A stretch of 21,849 nt of DNA from Thermohalobaculum sp038524325 (GTDB lineage Bacteria > Pseudomonadota > Alphaproteobacteria > Rhodobacterales > Rhodobacteraceae). Position 1 is the stretch's first letter. Every line of letters starts with the position of its first letter. The notes below the pieces were generated by a model. That model was not told the origin of the DNA and ran no database searches. It saw only the letters and a list, made by a program, of their open reading frames with translations. Below are positions 7,977 through 14,968 of the stretch, in pieces. A program made the position numbers and the translations under genes. The stretch covers positions 1 through 21,849 of the forward strand of contig JBCBIS010000054.1 in assembly GCA_038524325.1 (NCBI GenBank), given 5' to 3'.

Positions 7977-8006
7977 GGGATAGGCAGCGGCGTTCCCCTG
8001 TGTAAA
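7977..8006 (-). promoter_or_regulatory. Possible promoter for the Rieske-SDR operon
   Basis: On the minus strand a -35-like TTTACA (8006-8001, five of six consensus bases) is followed after 18 bases by TATCCC (7982-7977). This would give a leader of roughly 80-90 bases before the oxygenase start. The -10 match is weak. The 160-bp divergent region (7885-8044) must also hold the importer promoter, which I could not place, and I saw no clear operator dyad. Confidence 0.3.
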
Positions 8007-8044
8007 CCTCTCGACAACCAAACAGGCAACAGGGAGAGCCGAGA

Positions 8045-8995
8045 ATGAAGACGACCATCCTGGCGGCCGCAATCGCCGCTTTCGCCATGGGGGCCCAGGC
8101 CGCCGAATTGGGCGCGGTGGACGAGCCGATCAAACTGGCGGTGAACGAATGGACCGGCCAGCATGTCTCGACCCATGTGGTCGGCCAGATGCTGGAGCAG
8201 GCGGGCTATAAAGTCGAGTATGTCACCGCCGGATATATGAACATGTGGCAGGCGATGGCGGATGGCGAGATCCATGCGGCGCTCGAGGTCTGGTCCTCGA
8301 ACGTCTCCGACCAGTTCGCCGCGCTGGCCGCCGAAGGCAAGGTGAAGGATATGGGCGATCTGGGCCTGGCGGCGAAGGAGGGCTTTGCCTATCCCGCCCA
8401 TGTTGCCGAGATTTGCCCCGGCCTGCCCGCCTGGGAGGCATTGAAGGACTGCGCGGGGCAGTTCGCCACTGCCGAGACGCTGCCGATGGGCCGGCTGGTC
8501 GACTACCCAGCCGATTGGGGCACCCCTGGGGCCGACCGGGCAACCGGGCTCGAGCTGCCCTTCAAGGCGGTGCCTGCGGGTTCGGAAGGTGCGCTGATCG
8601 CGGAGCTGCGTGCCTCGACCGAGAAAAAATCGCCGCTGCTGATCGTCTTCTGGCAGCCACATTGGGCCATGGCGCAATACGATGTGCAATTCGTCGACCT
8701 TCCCGTGGGAGAGCCCGCCTGCTATGAGGACCCGTCCTGGGGCTCGAACCCCAACGCGGTGAACGATTGCGATTTCGTGCCGACCCGGGTGTTCAAGGCC
8801 GGCTGGACGGGCATGGCCGAGAAATGGCCCGCCGCCTATGAGATCGTCTCGAACTATCAGCTTTCGGTCGACGACCAGCAGCCTCTGATGGGCGCTGTCG
8901 ATGTCGATGGCAAGAAGGTCGAGGACGCGGTCGCTGCCTGGATGGGCGCCAATGAAGGCACCTGGAAGCCGGTCGTCGACGCGGCACTGAACTGA
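8045..8995 (+). CDS. ABC transporter substrate-binding protein, glycine betaine/proline type
   Basis: Periplasmic receptor of 316 residues for a quaternary-amine importer (OpuAC/ProX-like fold). Residues 1-20 are a clean signal peptide ending in AQA-A. The mature part has several Trp residues (W35 in NEWTGQ, W68, W83 in LEVWSS, W203, W207) of the kind that form aromatic boxes around trimethylammonium groups. Four Cys (C124, C136, C227, C242) could make two disulfides in the periplasm. GGGAG eight bases upstream supports the ATG. It is the first gene of a three-gene operon, followed after two bases by the ATPase. The catabolic neighbours suggest uptake for growth rather than for osmoprotection (inference). 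Which betaine it binds cannot be read from the sequence. Confidence 0.93.
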   Translation: MKTTILAAAIAAFAMGAQAAELGAVDEPIKLAVNEWTGQHVSTHVVGQMLEQAGYKVEYVTAGYMNMWQAMADGEIHAALEVWSSNVSDQFAALAAEGKVKDMGDLGLAAKEGFAYPAHVAEICPGLPAWEALKDCAGQFATAETLPMGRLVDYPADWGTPGADRATGLELPFKAVPAGSEGALIAELRASTEKKSPLLIVFWQPHWAMAQYDVQFVDLPVGEPACYEDPSWGSNPNAVNDCDFVPTRVFKAGWTGMAEKWPAAYEIVSNYQLSVDDQQPLMGAVDVDGKKVEDAVAAWMGANEGTWKPVVDAALN

Positions 8996-8997
8996 AG

Positions 8998-10035
8998 ATG
9001 ACCGACCCGGTGATCGCCTGCGAAGACCTGTGGATGGTCTTCGGCGGCGGCGCCCGCCGGGCCCTGACGACAGCGCAGGGGCCCGGCCGGGCCCCGCGCG
9101 ACATCGCCTCGGCGCTGGCCGATGACGGGCTGATCCCGGCGGTGCGCGGGGTCTCGTTCGAGGTTGGAGCGGGCGAATTGTTCGTGGTGATGGGCCTGTC
9201 CGGCTCGGGCAAATCCACAGTGATCCGCTGCCTCTCGCGTCTGATAGAGCCCACGGCGGGCGCGGTTCGGATCGATGGCGAGGACATTCTGAGCGCCCGC
9301 CCCGCCCGCATGACCCGACTGCGCCGCGAGAAAATGGGCATGGTCTTCCAGCATTTCGGGCTGTTTCCGCACATGACGGTTGCGGAGAACGTGTCCTATC
9401 CGCTGAAGGTCCAGGGCACCGCGCGCGATGCGCGGCAGGCACGGGCGGCGGAGGTGATCGAGCTGGTCGGCCTCGCCGGGCGCGAAGACGCGTTCCCCCG
9501 CGAGCTCTCCGGCGGACAGCGTCAACGCGTCGGCATCGCCCGCTCGCTGGCGGTGAACCCGGAGATCTGGTTCCTGGACGAGCCCTTCTCGGCCCTCGAC
9601 CCGCTGATCCGCCGGCAATTGCAGGACGAGTTCCTGCGCCTGCAAAGCGACCTGCAAAAGTCCATCGTTTTCATCACCCATGACATTGCCGAGGCGCTGA
9701 AGCTGGCCGACCGCATCGCCATCATGCGCGATGGCGAGATCGTGCAGATCGGCACGCCGGCCGAGATCGTCCTCTCCCCCGCCGACAGCTATGTGGCCGA
9801 GTTCGCCCGCGACATCCCGCGCGGCCAGATGATGAAAGTCGCGGCCCTGATGGAGCCCGCCAATGGCGTCGATCCCGCCGCCCCAGCGCTGCATCCCGGC
9901 ATGACGCTGGACGCGGCGCTGGCCAGTTTCGTGCCGCATCTGGGCGCTGTGCCGGTGACCGATGGCGATGGCAAGCTGGTCGGGCAGGTGACGCCCGAGG
10001 CGCTGGTCCGGGCCCTGGGGGCCGAGAGCGCGTGA
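8998..10035 (+). CDS. ABC transporter ATP-binding protein, ProV/OpuAA type
   Basis: The cytosolic ATPase that powers the importer, 345 residues. The N-terminal VFGGG...AL element and the GLSGSGKST Walker A (residues about 65-73) match the betaine/choline transporter subfamily. The Q-loop follows at VFQHFGLFPH, the signature at LSGGQRQRVGIARS, Walker B at WFLDEPFSALD and the switch His at FITHD. After the nucleotide-binding domain about 80 residues resemble a single, shortened CBS-like region, where ProV and OpuAA have two CBS domains used for osmotic gating. That shortening would fit a nutritional importer, but this is inference. No obvious Shine-Dalgarno precedes the ATG, which is two bases after the previous stop, so translational coupling is likely. 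Its stop overlaps the permease start (GTGA). Confidence 0.95.
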   Translation: MTDPVIACEDLWMVFGGGARRALTTAQGPGRAPRDIASALADDGLIPAVRGVSFEVGAGELFVVMGLSGSGKSTVIRCLSRLIEPTAGAVRIDGEDILSARPARMTRLRREKMGMVFQHFGLFPHMTVAENVSYPLKVQGTARDARQARAAEVIELVGLAGREDAFPRELSGGQRQRVGIARSLAVNPEIWFLDEPFSALDPLIRRQLQDEFLRLQSDLQKSIVFITHDIAEALKLADRIAIMRDGEIVQIGTPAEIVLSPADSYVAEFARDIPRGQMMKVAALMEPANGVDPAAPALHPGMTLDAALASFVPHLGAVPVTDGDGKLVGQVTPEALVRALGAESA

Positions 10036-12101
10036 CCCTCGCCCTGCCCCTCCCCGCCGAACGCCGCATGCTGGGCCCTGGCGAGCGGGTGGCCATGGTC
10101 ATCCTGCTGGCCGGCCTCGCCTCCGCCCTGCTCGCGCCCGTCCTGCCCTTCATCTCCAAATGGCCCGATGCCTGGACTCTGCCAGTGGCCGAGTGGGTCG
10201 GCGCGGGTCTCGGCTGGCTGCTGGAGGCGGTGAAACCGGCCGCCCGTGCCTTCTCGGCCCTGCTCTCCTATCCCATGGCGGCCACCAATTGGCTGTTGAC
10301 CGAGGCGCCCTGGCCCGCCGTTTTCGGCGCCTTCGTCGCCCTCGGCTGGCGGGTAGGCGGCGGCTGGATGGCGGCGCTGACCGTGGCCGCCCTGGGCTTC
10401 GTGCTCGCCTCGGGCTATTGGGTGCAGAGCATGAGCACCCTGGCCCTGGTCGCCGTCTCGGTGCCCTTAGCGCTGTCGCTGGGCCTGGCGATCGGGGTGC
10501 TGGCGCATGAGATTCCCCGGGTGAAACGCGCGGTCGAGACGGTGCTGGACGTGATGCAGACCGTGCCGACCTTCGCCTATCTCACACCGCTCCTGGTGCT
10601 GTTCGGCTTTGGCCCGGTGGTGGGCCTGATCGCCTCGGCCATCTATGCCGCCCCGCCGATGGCCCGCAACGTGCTGCTGGGGCTGGAGCGGGTCGCGCCC
10701 GAGATCCGCGAGGCGGCGCGCATGATCGGCACCTCGCGCCTGCAACGGATCGTGCAGATCGAACTGCCCGCCGCCATGGGGCAGATCCTGGTCGGCGTGA
10801 ACCAATGCGTGATGGCAGCGCTGAGCATGGTCATCATCGCCGCGGTGATCGGCGGTTTCAACGATATCGGCTGGGAGGTTCTACTGACCATGCGAAAGGC
10901 GCAGTTCGGCCAGGCGCTGCTGGCCGGGCTGGTGATCGTCGTCTTCGCCATCCTGATCGACCGGATGAGCGCGGCCCTGACCCGGCCCGAGGATCGCGGC
11001 GCGCCGCGCGTGGCTCTGGTGCTGATGGGGGCCTCGGTGCTGCTGGGGCTGGGCCTCTGGCTGGCCGGTGCATTGCCCGACAGTGCCAGCTTGGGCGTGA
11101 TGGCCCCGGTCTCTCAGCAGGTCGATGCGGGCCTCACCGCCTTCACCTCGGCCAATGGCGCGGCGCTGGACGGGGTGAAGAACGGCGCGATGTTCTATGG
11201 CCTCTTGCCGCTCAGGATCGGGCTGGACGATGCTGTGCTGCCGTTCACCTGGGGCTTCTCCTGGACACTGAGCCTGTCGGTGGCCGTGCTGGGGCTGGGC
11301 GCGCTGCTGGGGGCTCTGCTGGTCTGGCAGGGGCGGCTGGTGACGGGGATGGTCGTGCTCGGCGCCGTGGTGGTGTTCCATACCGGCCTGACCCATCTGC
11401 CCTGGCCCGCGGTGATCGTCACCGTCGCGGCCCTCGCCTGGCGCGCTGGCGGGTGGCGGTTGGCCGCCTTTGCGGCGGCTGCCCTGCTGGCCATCCTGCT
11501 GGCGGGGCTGTGGGAGCGGGCGATGCTCTCGCTCTATCTCTGCGGCGCGGCGGTCCTGATCTGCGCGGTGCTGGGCGGCCTCCTGGGCCTCGCCGCGGCA
11601 GTGAGCCCGCTGGCCTGGCGCGTCCTCCGCCCGATCTGCGACACGCTACAGACCATCCCGCTGTTCGTGTTCCTGATCCCGATGCTGATGTTCTTCCAGA
11701 TCGGCGAGTTCTCGGCCCTGCTGGCGATCTGTGCCTATGCCATCGTGCCGATGATCCGCTACACCCGCCAGGGGGTGACCGCGACCCCGCCGGAGCTGGT
11801 CGAGGCTGCCGTCGCGGCGGGGGCCAGCCCCTGGCAGATGCTGCGCGATGTGCGTCTGCCCTATGCCGCGCCCTCGGTCCTGCTCGGGCTCAACCAGACG
11901 ATCCTCTATGCCTTTGCGATGCTGGTGATCGCCGCCCTGATCGGGACGACCGGGCTGGGCCAGTCGATCTATATCGCGCTCGGCCGGGCCGATCTGGGCC
12001 TGGGCGTGACCGCGGGCGCGGCGATGGCTCTGCTGGCCCTGGTGGCCGACCGGATCGTCCAAGGCTTTGCCGCCGAGCAGCGCCGGGCCCTTGGGCTCTA
12101 G
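10032..12101 (+). CDS. Double-length ABC permease, two ProW-like domains fused
   Basis: Membrane subunit of the importer, 689 residues, about twice the usual ProW length. It has two complete permease halves, each ending in an EAA loop that docks the ATPase: EAARMIGTSRL at 228-238 and EAAVAAGASPW at 591-601, both followed by a LP pair. The first half (about 20-315) and second half (about 400-680) each contain several hydrophobic helices and the MQTVPTF or LQTIPLF motif. They are only distantly similar to each other, so this is an old fusion and not a recent tandem copy. One polypeptide would replace the usual permease homodimer, giving a fixed heterodimer-like pore. It starts at GTG 10032, overlapping the ATPase stop by four bases. 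Only 21 bp separate its stop from the convergent ureohydrolase stop. Confidence 0.93.
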   Translation: MTLALPLPAERRMLGPGERVAMVILLAGLASALLAPVLPFISKWPDAWTLPVAEWVGAGLGWLLEAVKPAARAFSALLSYPMAATNWLLTEAPWPAVFGAFVALGWRVGGGWMAALTVAALGFVLASGYWVQSMSTLALVAVSVPLALSLGLAIGVLAHEIPRVKRAVETVLDVMQTVPTFAYLTPLLVLFGFGPVVGLIASAIYAAPPMARNVLLGLERVAPEIREAARMIGTSRLQRIVQIELPAAMGQILVGVNQCVMAALSMVIIAAVIGGFNDIGWEVLLTMRKAQFGQALLAGLVIVVFAILIDRMSAALTRPEDRGAPRVALVLMGASVLLGLGLWLAGALPDSASLGVMAPVSQQVDAGLTAFTSANGAALDGVKNGAMFYGLLPLRIGLDDAVLPFTWGFSWTLSLSVAVLGLGALLGALLVWQGRLVTGMVVLGAVVVFHTGLTHLPWPAVIVTVAALAWRAGGWRLAAFAAAALLAILLAGLWERAMLSLYLCGAAVLICAVLGGLLGLAAAVSPLAWRVLRPICDTLQTIPLFVFLIPMLMFFQIGEFSALLAICAYAIVPMIRYTRQGVTATPPELVEAAVAAGASPWQMLRDVRLPYAAPSVLLGLNQTILYAFAMLVIAALIGTTGLGQSIYIALGRADLGLGVTAGAAMALLALVADRIVQGFAAEQRRALGL

Positions 12102-12122
12102 CACGCCAAGCGCGAGAGGGGC

Positions 12123-13118
12123 CTAAAGCTCCGGCAGCTGGGGCGGCGAAGCGATCCGCCCACGCATCCCGGGCGCGAAGCATGCCAGCGTCATGCATTC
12201 CAAAGCCACGGTTGCTGCCAGAAAACTCGTCATGCCGCCCACATCATGCGGCGGGCTGACCGTGTTGATATCGAAACCGACGAAATCGATCCCAGCCAGC
12301 GCTTGCAGGAAGGTCAGCCCCTCGCGGGCACTGGCACCGCCCCAGGCGGGCGTGCACACCCCGGGCGCACAGCTCGGGTCGAAGAAATCCATGTCGAAGC
12401 AGAGATAGACCTTGCGCCCCTCGAACCCTGCGCGCAGGTCGGCAGCGACCTCTGACAGCCCGCGCTGGAAAAGATCACGCCCCGGGATCAGCTGGTAACC
12501 CGTGGCCCGGGTATGCGCGAAGACCTCGCCCATCATCACCGGACCTCGCGGGCCGACATGGACCGAGGCGGCGGCATCGACCACCCCCTCCTCCGCTGCG
12601 CGGGTGAAGGTTGTGGCGACGTTGTAGCGGTGATGGATCTGATTGCCCTCGCCGGGATAGGTGTCGGTATGCGCGTCGATATGCAGGACCGCGAGGCCGG
12701 GATGCTGCCGCGCCGCCGCCCGCATCAGGGGCAGCGAGATCGCGCCATCGCCGCCAAACGCAACCGGCACCGCCCCGGCGGCATGGACAGCATCGGCCGC
12801 CGCCTCGATCGCCTCGAAGCTCTCCGGGATCAGGCTGGAGCTGACATCCGCATCGCCGCAATCCACCGCGCGCAACAGCTCCAGCGGATTGAAGACGGCG
12901 TGGGGCGGCTGATAGGGGCGCACGAGGCCGGAATGCCGGCGGATCGCCGACGGCCCCTCCCGCGCACCGATCCGGGTCGGATGCATGCCGCAATCGAAGG
13001 GAACGCCCAGAACAGCAGCCAACGCACCCTCGGGCCCCTGCTGCGGGAGGTTCATAAAGCTTGGCAGCGCCCGAAACGGACCACGCTTGGGCGGGTCGAT
13101 GAATCCGATGGTTGCCAT
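12123..13118 (-). CDS. Ureohydrolase (arginase/agmatinase) family protein with altered active site
   Basis: A 331-residue cytosolic protein with the arginase/agmatinase fold. Typical members hydrolyse a guanidino group to urea plus amine using two metal ions. Several motifs are intact: GAREGPSAIR at 51-60, DAHTD at 148-152, and FDMDFFDP at 241-248. Two key positions differ. The usual GGDHS is GGDGA at 122-126, so the first metal-ligand His is Gly (G125). The position of the catalytic Glu in the usual EVSPP is Thr in NTVSPP at 285-290. The ATG at 13118 has only a weak upstream site. It lies downstream of sodB on the same strand, behind a strong hairpin. It may be a divergent guanidine-type hydrolase, a different amidohydrolase or a non-catalytic partner; agmatinase is a weak label here. 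Confidence 0.85.
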   Translation of the reverse strand: MATIGFIDPPKRGPFRALPSFMNLPQQGPEGALAAVLGVPFDCGMHPTRIGAREGPSAIRRHSGLVRPYQPPHAVFNPLELLRAVDCGDADVSSSLIPESFEAIEAAADAVHAAGAVPVAFGGDGAISLPLMRAAARQHPGLAVLHIDAHTDTYPGEGNQIHHRYNVATTFTRAAEEGVVDAAASVHVGPRGPVMMGEVFAHTRATGYQLIPGRDLFQRGLSEVAADLRAGFEGRKVYLCFDMDFFDPSCAPGVCTPAWGGASAREGLTFLQALAGIDFVGFDINTVSPPHDVGGMTSFLAATVALECMTLACFAPGMRGRIASPPQLPEL

Positions 13119-13133
13119 GGAAATCCCGGCTCA

Positions 13134-13181
13134 CGCGCGCCCCCGGGCCAACCCATGCACGGGCTGGCCCGGGGGCGCGCG
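13134..13181 (-). terminator. Perfect 17-bp stem hairpin after sodB
   Basis: Arms at 13134-13150 and 13165-13181 are exact reverse complements, all but two bases G or C, with a 14-base loop in which CCC and GGG can also pair. It begins six bases after the sodB stop codon in the leftward transcript. There is no U run after it, so it may terminate weakly or protect the sodB mRNA 3' end while partly insulating the ureohydrolase gene. Confidence 0.65.
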
Positions 13182-13187
13182 GATGGA

Positions 13188-13790
13188 TCACTTCATCCGG
13201 CTGGCGACGTTTTCCCAGTTGACCAGATTGTCCAGGAAATTGGTCAGATAGGCCGGGCGCTTGTTGCGGAAATCGATGTAGTAGCTGTGCTCCCACACAT
13301 CGCAGCCCAGCAATGCGGTCTGACCGAAGCAGAGCGGGTTCACCCCGTTCTCGGTCTTGGTGACCTTCAGCGAGCCGTCAGCCTCCTGCACCAGCCAGGC
13401 CCAGCCACTGCCGAATTGGCCAGCACCCGCGGCGGAGAAATCAGCCTTGAACTGATCGATCGAGCCGAACGCCTCGGTGATTGCTTTTTCCAGCCCCCCC
13501 GGCATGCCCGCATCGCCCGGGCCCATCATTTCCCAGAACTGGTTGTGGTTCCACATCTGGCTCGCATTGTTGAACAGGCCCGACTGCGCGACAGCACCGG
13601 CCTGATACGTGCCGGTCACGATGTCCTCCAGCGATTTGCCCTCGTGCCCCGAGCCGGCAAGCAGCTTGGCGCCATTGTCGGCATAGGCCTTGTGGTGCAG
13701 GTCGTGGTGGTATTCCAGCGTCTCCTTGCTCATGCCCTTGGCGGCCAGCGCATCATGCGCATAGGGAAGGTCGGGAAGGTCGAATGCCAT
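13188..13790 (-). CDS. sodB: Superoxide dismutase, Fe type
   Basis: Converts superoxide to hydrogen peroxide and oxygen in the cytosol. The protein has 200 residues, normal for the family. The four metal ligands are visible: H28, H82, D164 and H168, the last two in the DVWEHSYYIDF signature. NNASQMWNH at 74-82 has the Gln (Q78) that is typical of Fe-type enzymes in place of the GGH form of Mn enzymes. I did not find the Gln that Mn enzymes carry later in the chain. The open frame reaches 14015, but the ATG at 13790 begins the homologous protein and has GAGGG five bases before it. A TATATT at 13863-13858 on the minus strand is a possible -10 box with no clear -35. Gene symbol by family; metal preference is predicted. 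Confidence 0.95.
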   Translation of the reverse strand: MAFDLPDLPYAHDALAAKGMSKETLEYHHDLHHKAYADNGAKLLAGSGHEGKSLEDIVTGTYQAGAVAQSGLFNNASQMWNHNQFWEMMGPGDAGMPGGLEKAITEAFGSIDQFKADFSAAGAGQFGSGWAWLVQEADGSLKVTKTENGVNPLCFGQTALLGCDVWEHSYYIDFRNKRPAYLTNFLDNLVNWENVASRMK

Positions 13791-13909
13791 GGTAGCCCTC
13801 ATCTCTGTCGGGTGGTGGTCTGCTTGTCTGAACGCGGGGCGCGCCCCCACAGAGCGGAATATACGCCGAAAGGGGCTGCGGGGAAGCCTTGGCGATATCG
13901 CAGAGGCGT

Positions 13910-14338
13910 TCAGAGGGCCGAGAAAAGGATGACCAGCGCGAAATAGAGCATGAACGGCGCGGTCAGCAGACCGAACCCAGTCAGCAGCACCCTCAACATG
14001 CCGCAGCCGCCGCATTCCGGCCGGGGAAAATGGGCCGGACGGTCGCGGCCCATGCGGCGCGGATCGGTCGCCCGGCGGATCTCGTGCCGGGTCAGAAGGC
14101 GGCCGCGGGCAAGATTTTCCTCAACCGCGCGTTCCGCGGCCATCCGCGCCTTCACATCGACCAGATAAAGCGGGCTGAGCGAGCGCGCCTCGGCCCGCGC
14201 CAGCCGGTCCGCCTGTTGCCGGTCGAGCAGCGATTTCTGCACCGGAGGGAGCGTGCGACGGGGGCCGAGCGGTGGCGTCGGGCTGCTCAAGGGTTTGGAC
14301 GGCGTGACCTTTGGCACGCGGCTGCGAGATATGGTCAT
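13910..14338 (-). CDS. Hypothetical small protein with C-terminal membrane anchor
   Basis: A 142-residue protein that I do not recognise. The first ~35 residues are Ser/Pro/Arg-rich and likely disordered. The middle (about 36-90) is charged and helical, rich in Arg and Ala. An ECGGCGM motif with two Cys sits directly before a ~29-residue hydrophobic segment that ends the protein. The segment contains Gly-Phe-Gly and Pro, so it could be one long helix or a tight hairpin. The ATG at 14338 has GGAGG eight bases upstream and a good promoter further up; the open frame to 14548 is not protein-like. It stands alone, 120 bp before sodB on the same strand. The two closely spaced Cys could bind metal or be modified; this is speculation. 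Confidence 0.75.
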   Translation of the reverse strand: MTISRSRVPKVTPSKPLSSPTPPLGPRRTLPPVQKSLLDRQQADRLARAEARSLSPLYLVDVKARMAAERAVEENLARGRLLTRHEIRRATDPRRMGRDRPAHFPRPECGGCGMLRVLLTGFGLLTAPFMLYFALVILFSAL

Positions 14339-14371
14339 CGGCCCGGCCTCCGTTACTCCCTTTCGCCACAA

Positions 14372-14401
14372 ACTATCTGCCGTTGATTTACACTCGGTCA
14401 A
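14372..14401 (-). promoter_or_regulatory. Sigma-70-like promoter for the 142-aa membrane protein
   Basis: On the minus strand TTGACC (14401-14396, five of six consensus bases) is followed after 18 bases by GATAGT (14377-14372, four of six). This would start a transcript about 25-30 bases before the ATG at 14338, leaving room for the GGAGG site. The rest of the 14339-14607 gap holds no gene I can support. Confidence 0.45.
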
Positions 14402-14607
14402 CCACCGCCATTGCGCAGAGCCGGGCCGGAGGGGCGGTATCAGGGCGGCCCCGACAGCGCCGACCCTGCCTCGCACAGCCCCGGTGAGCGCCACGAAGCG
14501 GTCGAGATCGGGCAAGCCCCGCTCCATCGACCCGAGCGGACCCGGCACAAGAGAGGTGATTATGGATGCGCGCGATCGGCCTCGCAGAAGCGGCGCATGC
14601 AGCCCGC

Positions 14608-14967
14608 TCAGACCGCCACGGCCAGGATCGCGACGCGGCGATCCTCGGCCAGCAGGACGTTATAGGTGCGGCAGGCCGAGGGGGTGGACATGATCTCGAC
14701 CCCGATCCCGGCCTGCTCCAAGGCGGGCGCGACAACCGCGGGCAGCGGCGCGATATCCGCCCCGGTGCCGATCAGCAGCACATCGATCTCTGCCGCCGCC
14801 GCCAGTACGGGCGCGAGCCCTTCAGCGCTCAGCATCCCGGCTTGCAGGCCCGAGGGCAGGATCAGAAGATCCCCGTCATGCCAAGCCGCGCGCACCCGGA
14901 ACCCGCCGGGGCCATAGCTGTCGACCGGGGGCTGGCTGCCCTCGTAATCGATCTCGTTCAGCCGCAT
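14608..14967 (-). CDS. Mth938-like domain (DUF498) protein
   Basis: A 119-residue protein of the Mth938/NDUFAF3-like family, whose bacterial members often sit behind secDF. The molecular role in bacteria is not established; the mitochondrial relative helps assemble respiratory complex I. Family features are the early GGFRV (21-25), LLILPSG (34-40), LLIGTGAD (64-71) and the STPSACRTYN (94-103) strand-loop. The ATG at 14967 lies one base after the secDF stop, so translation is probably coupled. The open frame runs on to 15066, but that is the secDF 3' end read in another frame. It is the last gene of the yajC-secDF operon. Confidence 0.88.
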   Translation of the reverse strand: MRLNEIDYEGSQPPVDSYGPGGFRVRAAWHDGDLLILPSGLQAGMLSAEGLAPVLAAAAEIDVLLIGTGADIAPLPAVVAPALEQAGIGVEIMSTPSACRTYNVLLAEDRRVAILAVAV

Positions 14968-14968
14968 C

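Noticed and set aside
7757..9442. 561-residue minus-strand open frame
   Set aside because: It crosses the divergent promoter region and runs antisense to the binding protein and ATPase genes; Arg/Pro-rich.
12513..13946. 477-residue plus-strand open frame
   Set aside because: It is antisense to the ureohydrolase and sodB genes, both supported by conserved residues.
14562..14693. Short plus-strand frame with an AGAGAGGTGATT-ATG start
   Set aside because: The ribosome site looks good, but the ~43-residue product is Arg/Pro-rich and mostly antisense to the Mth938-like gene, so it is likely chance.
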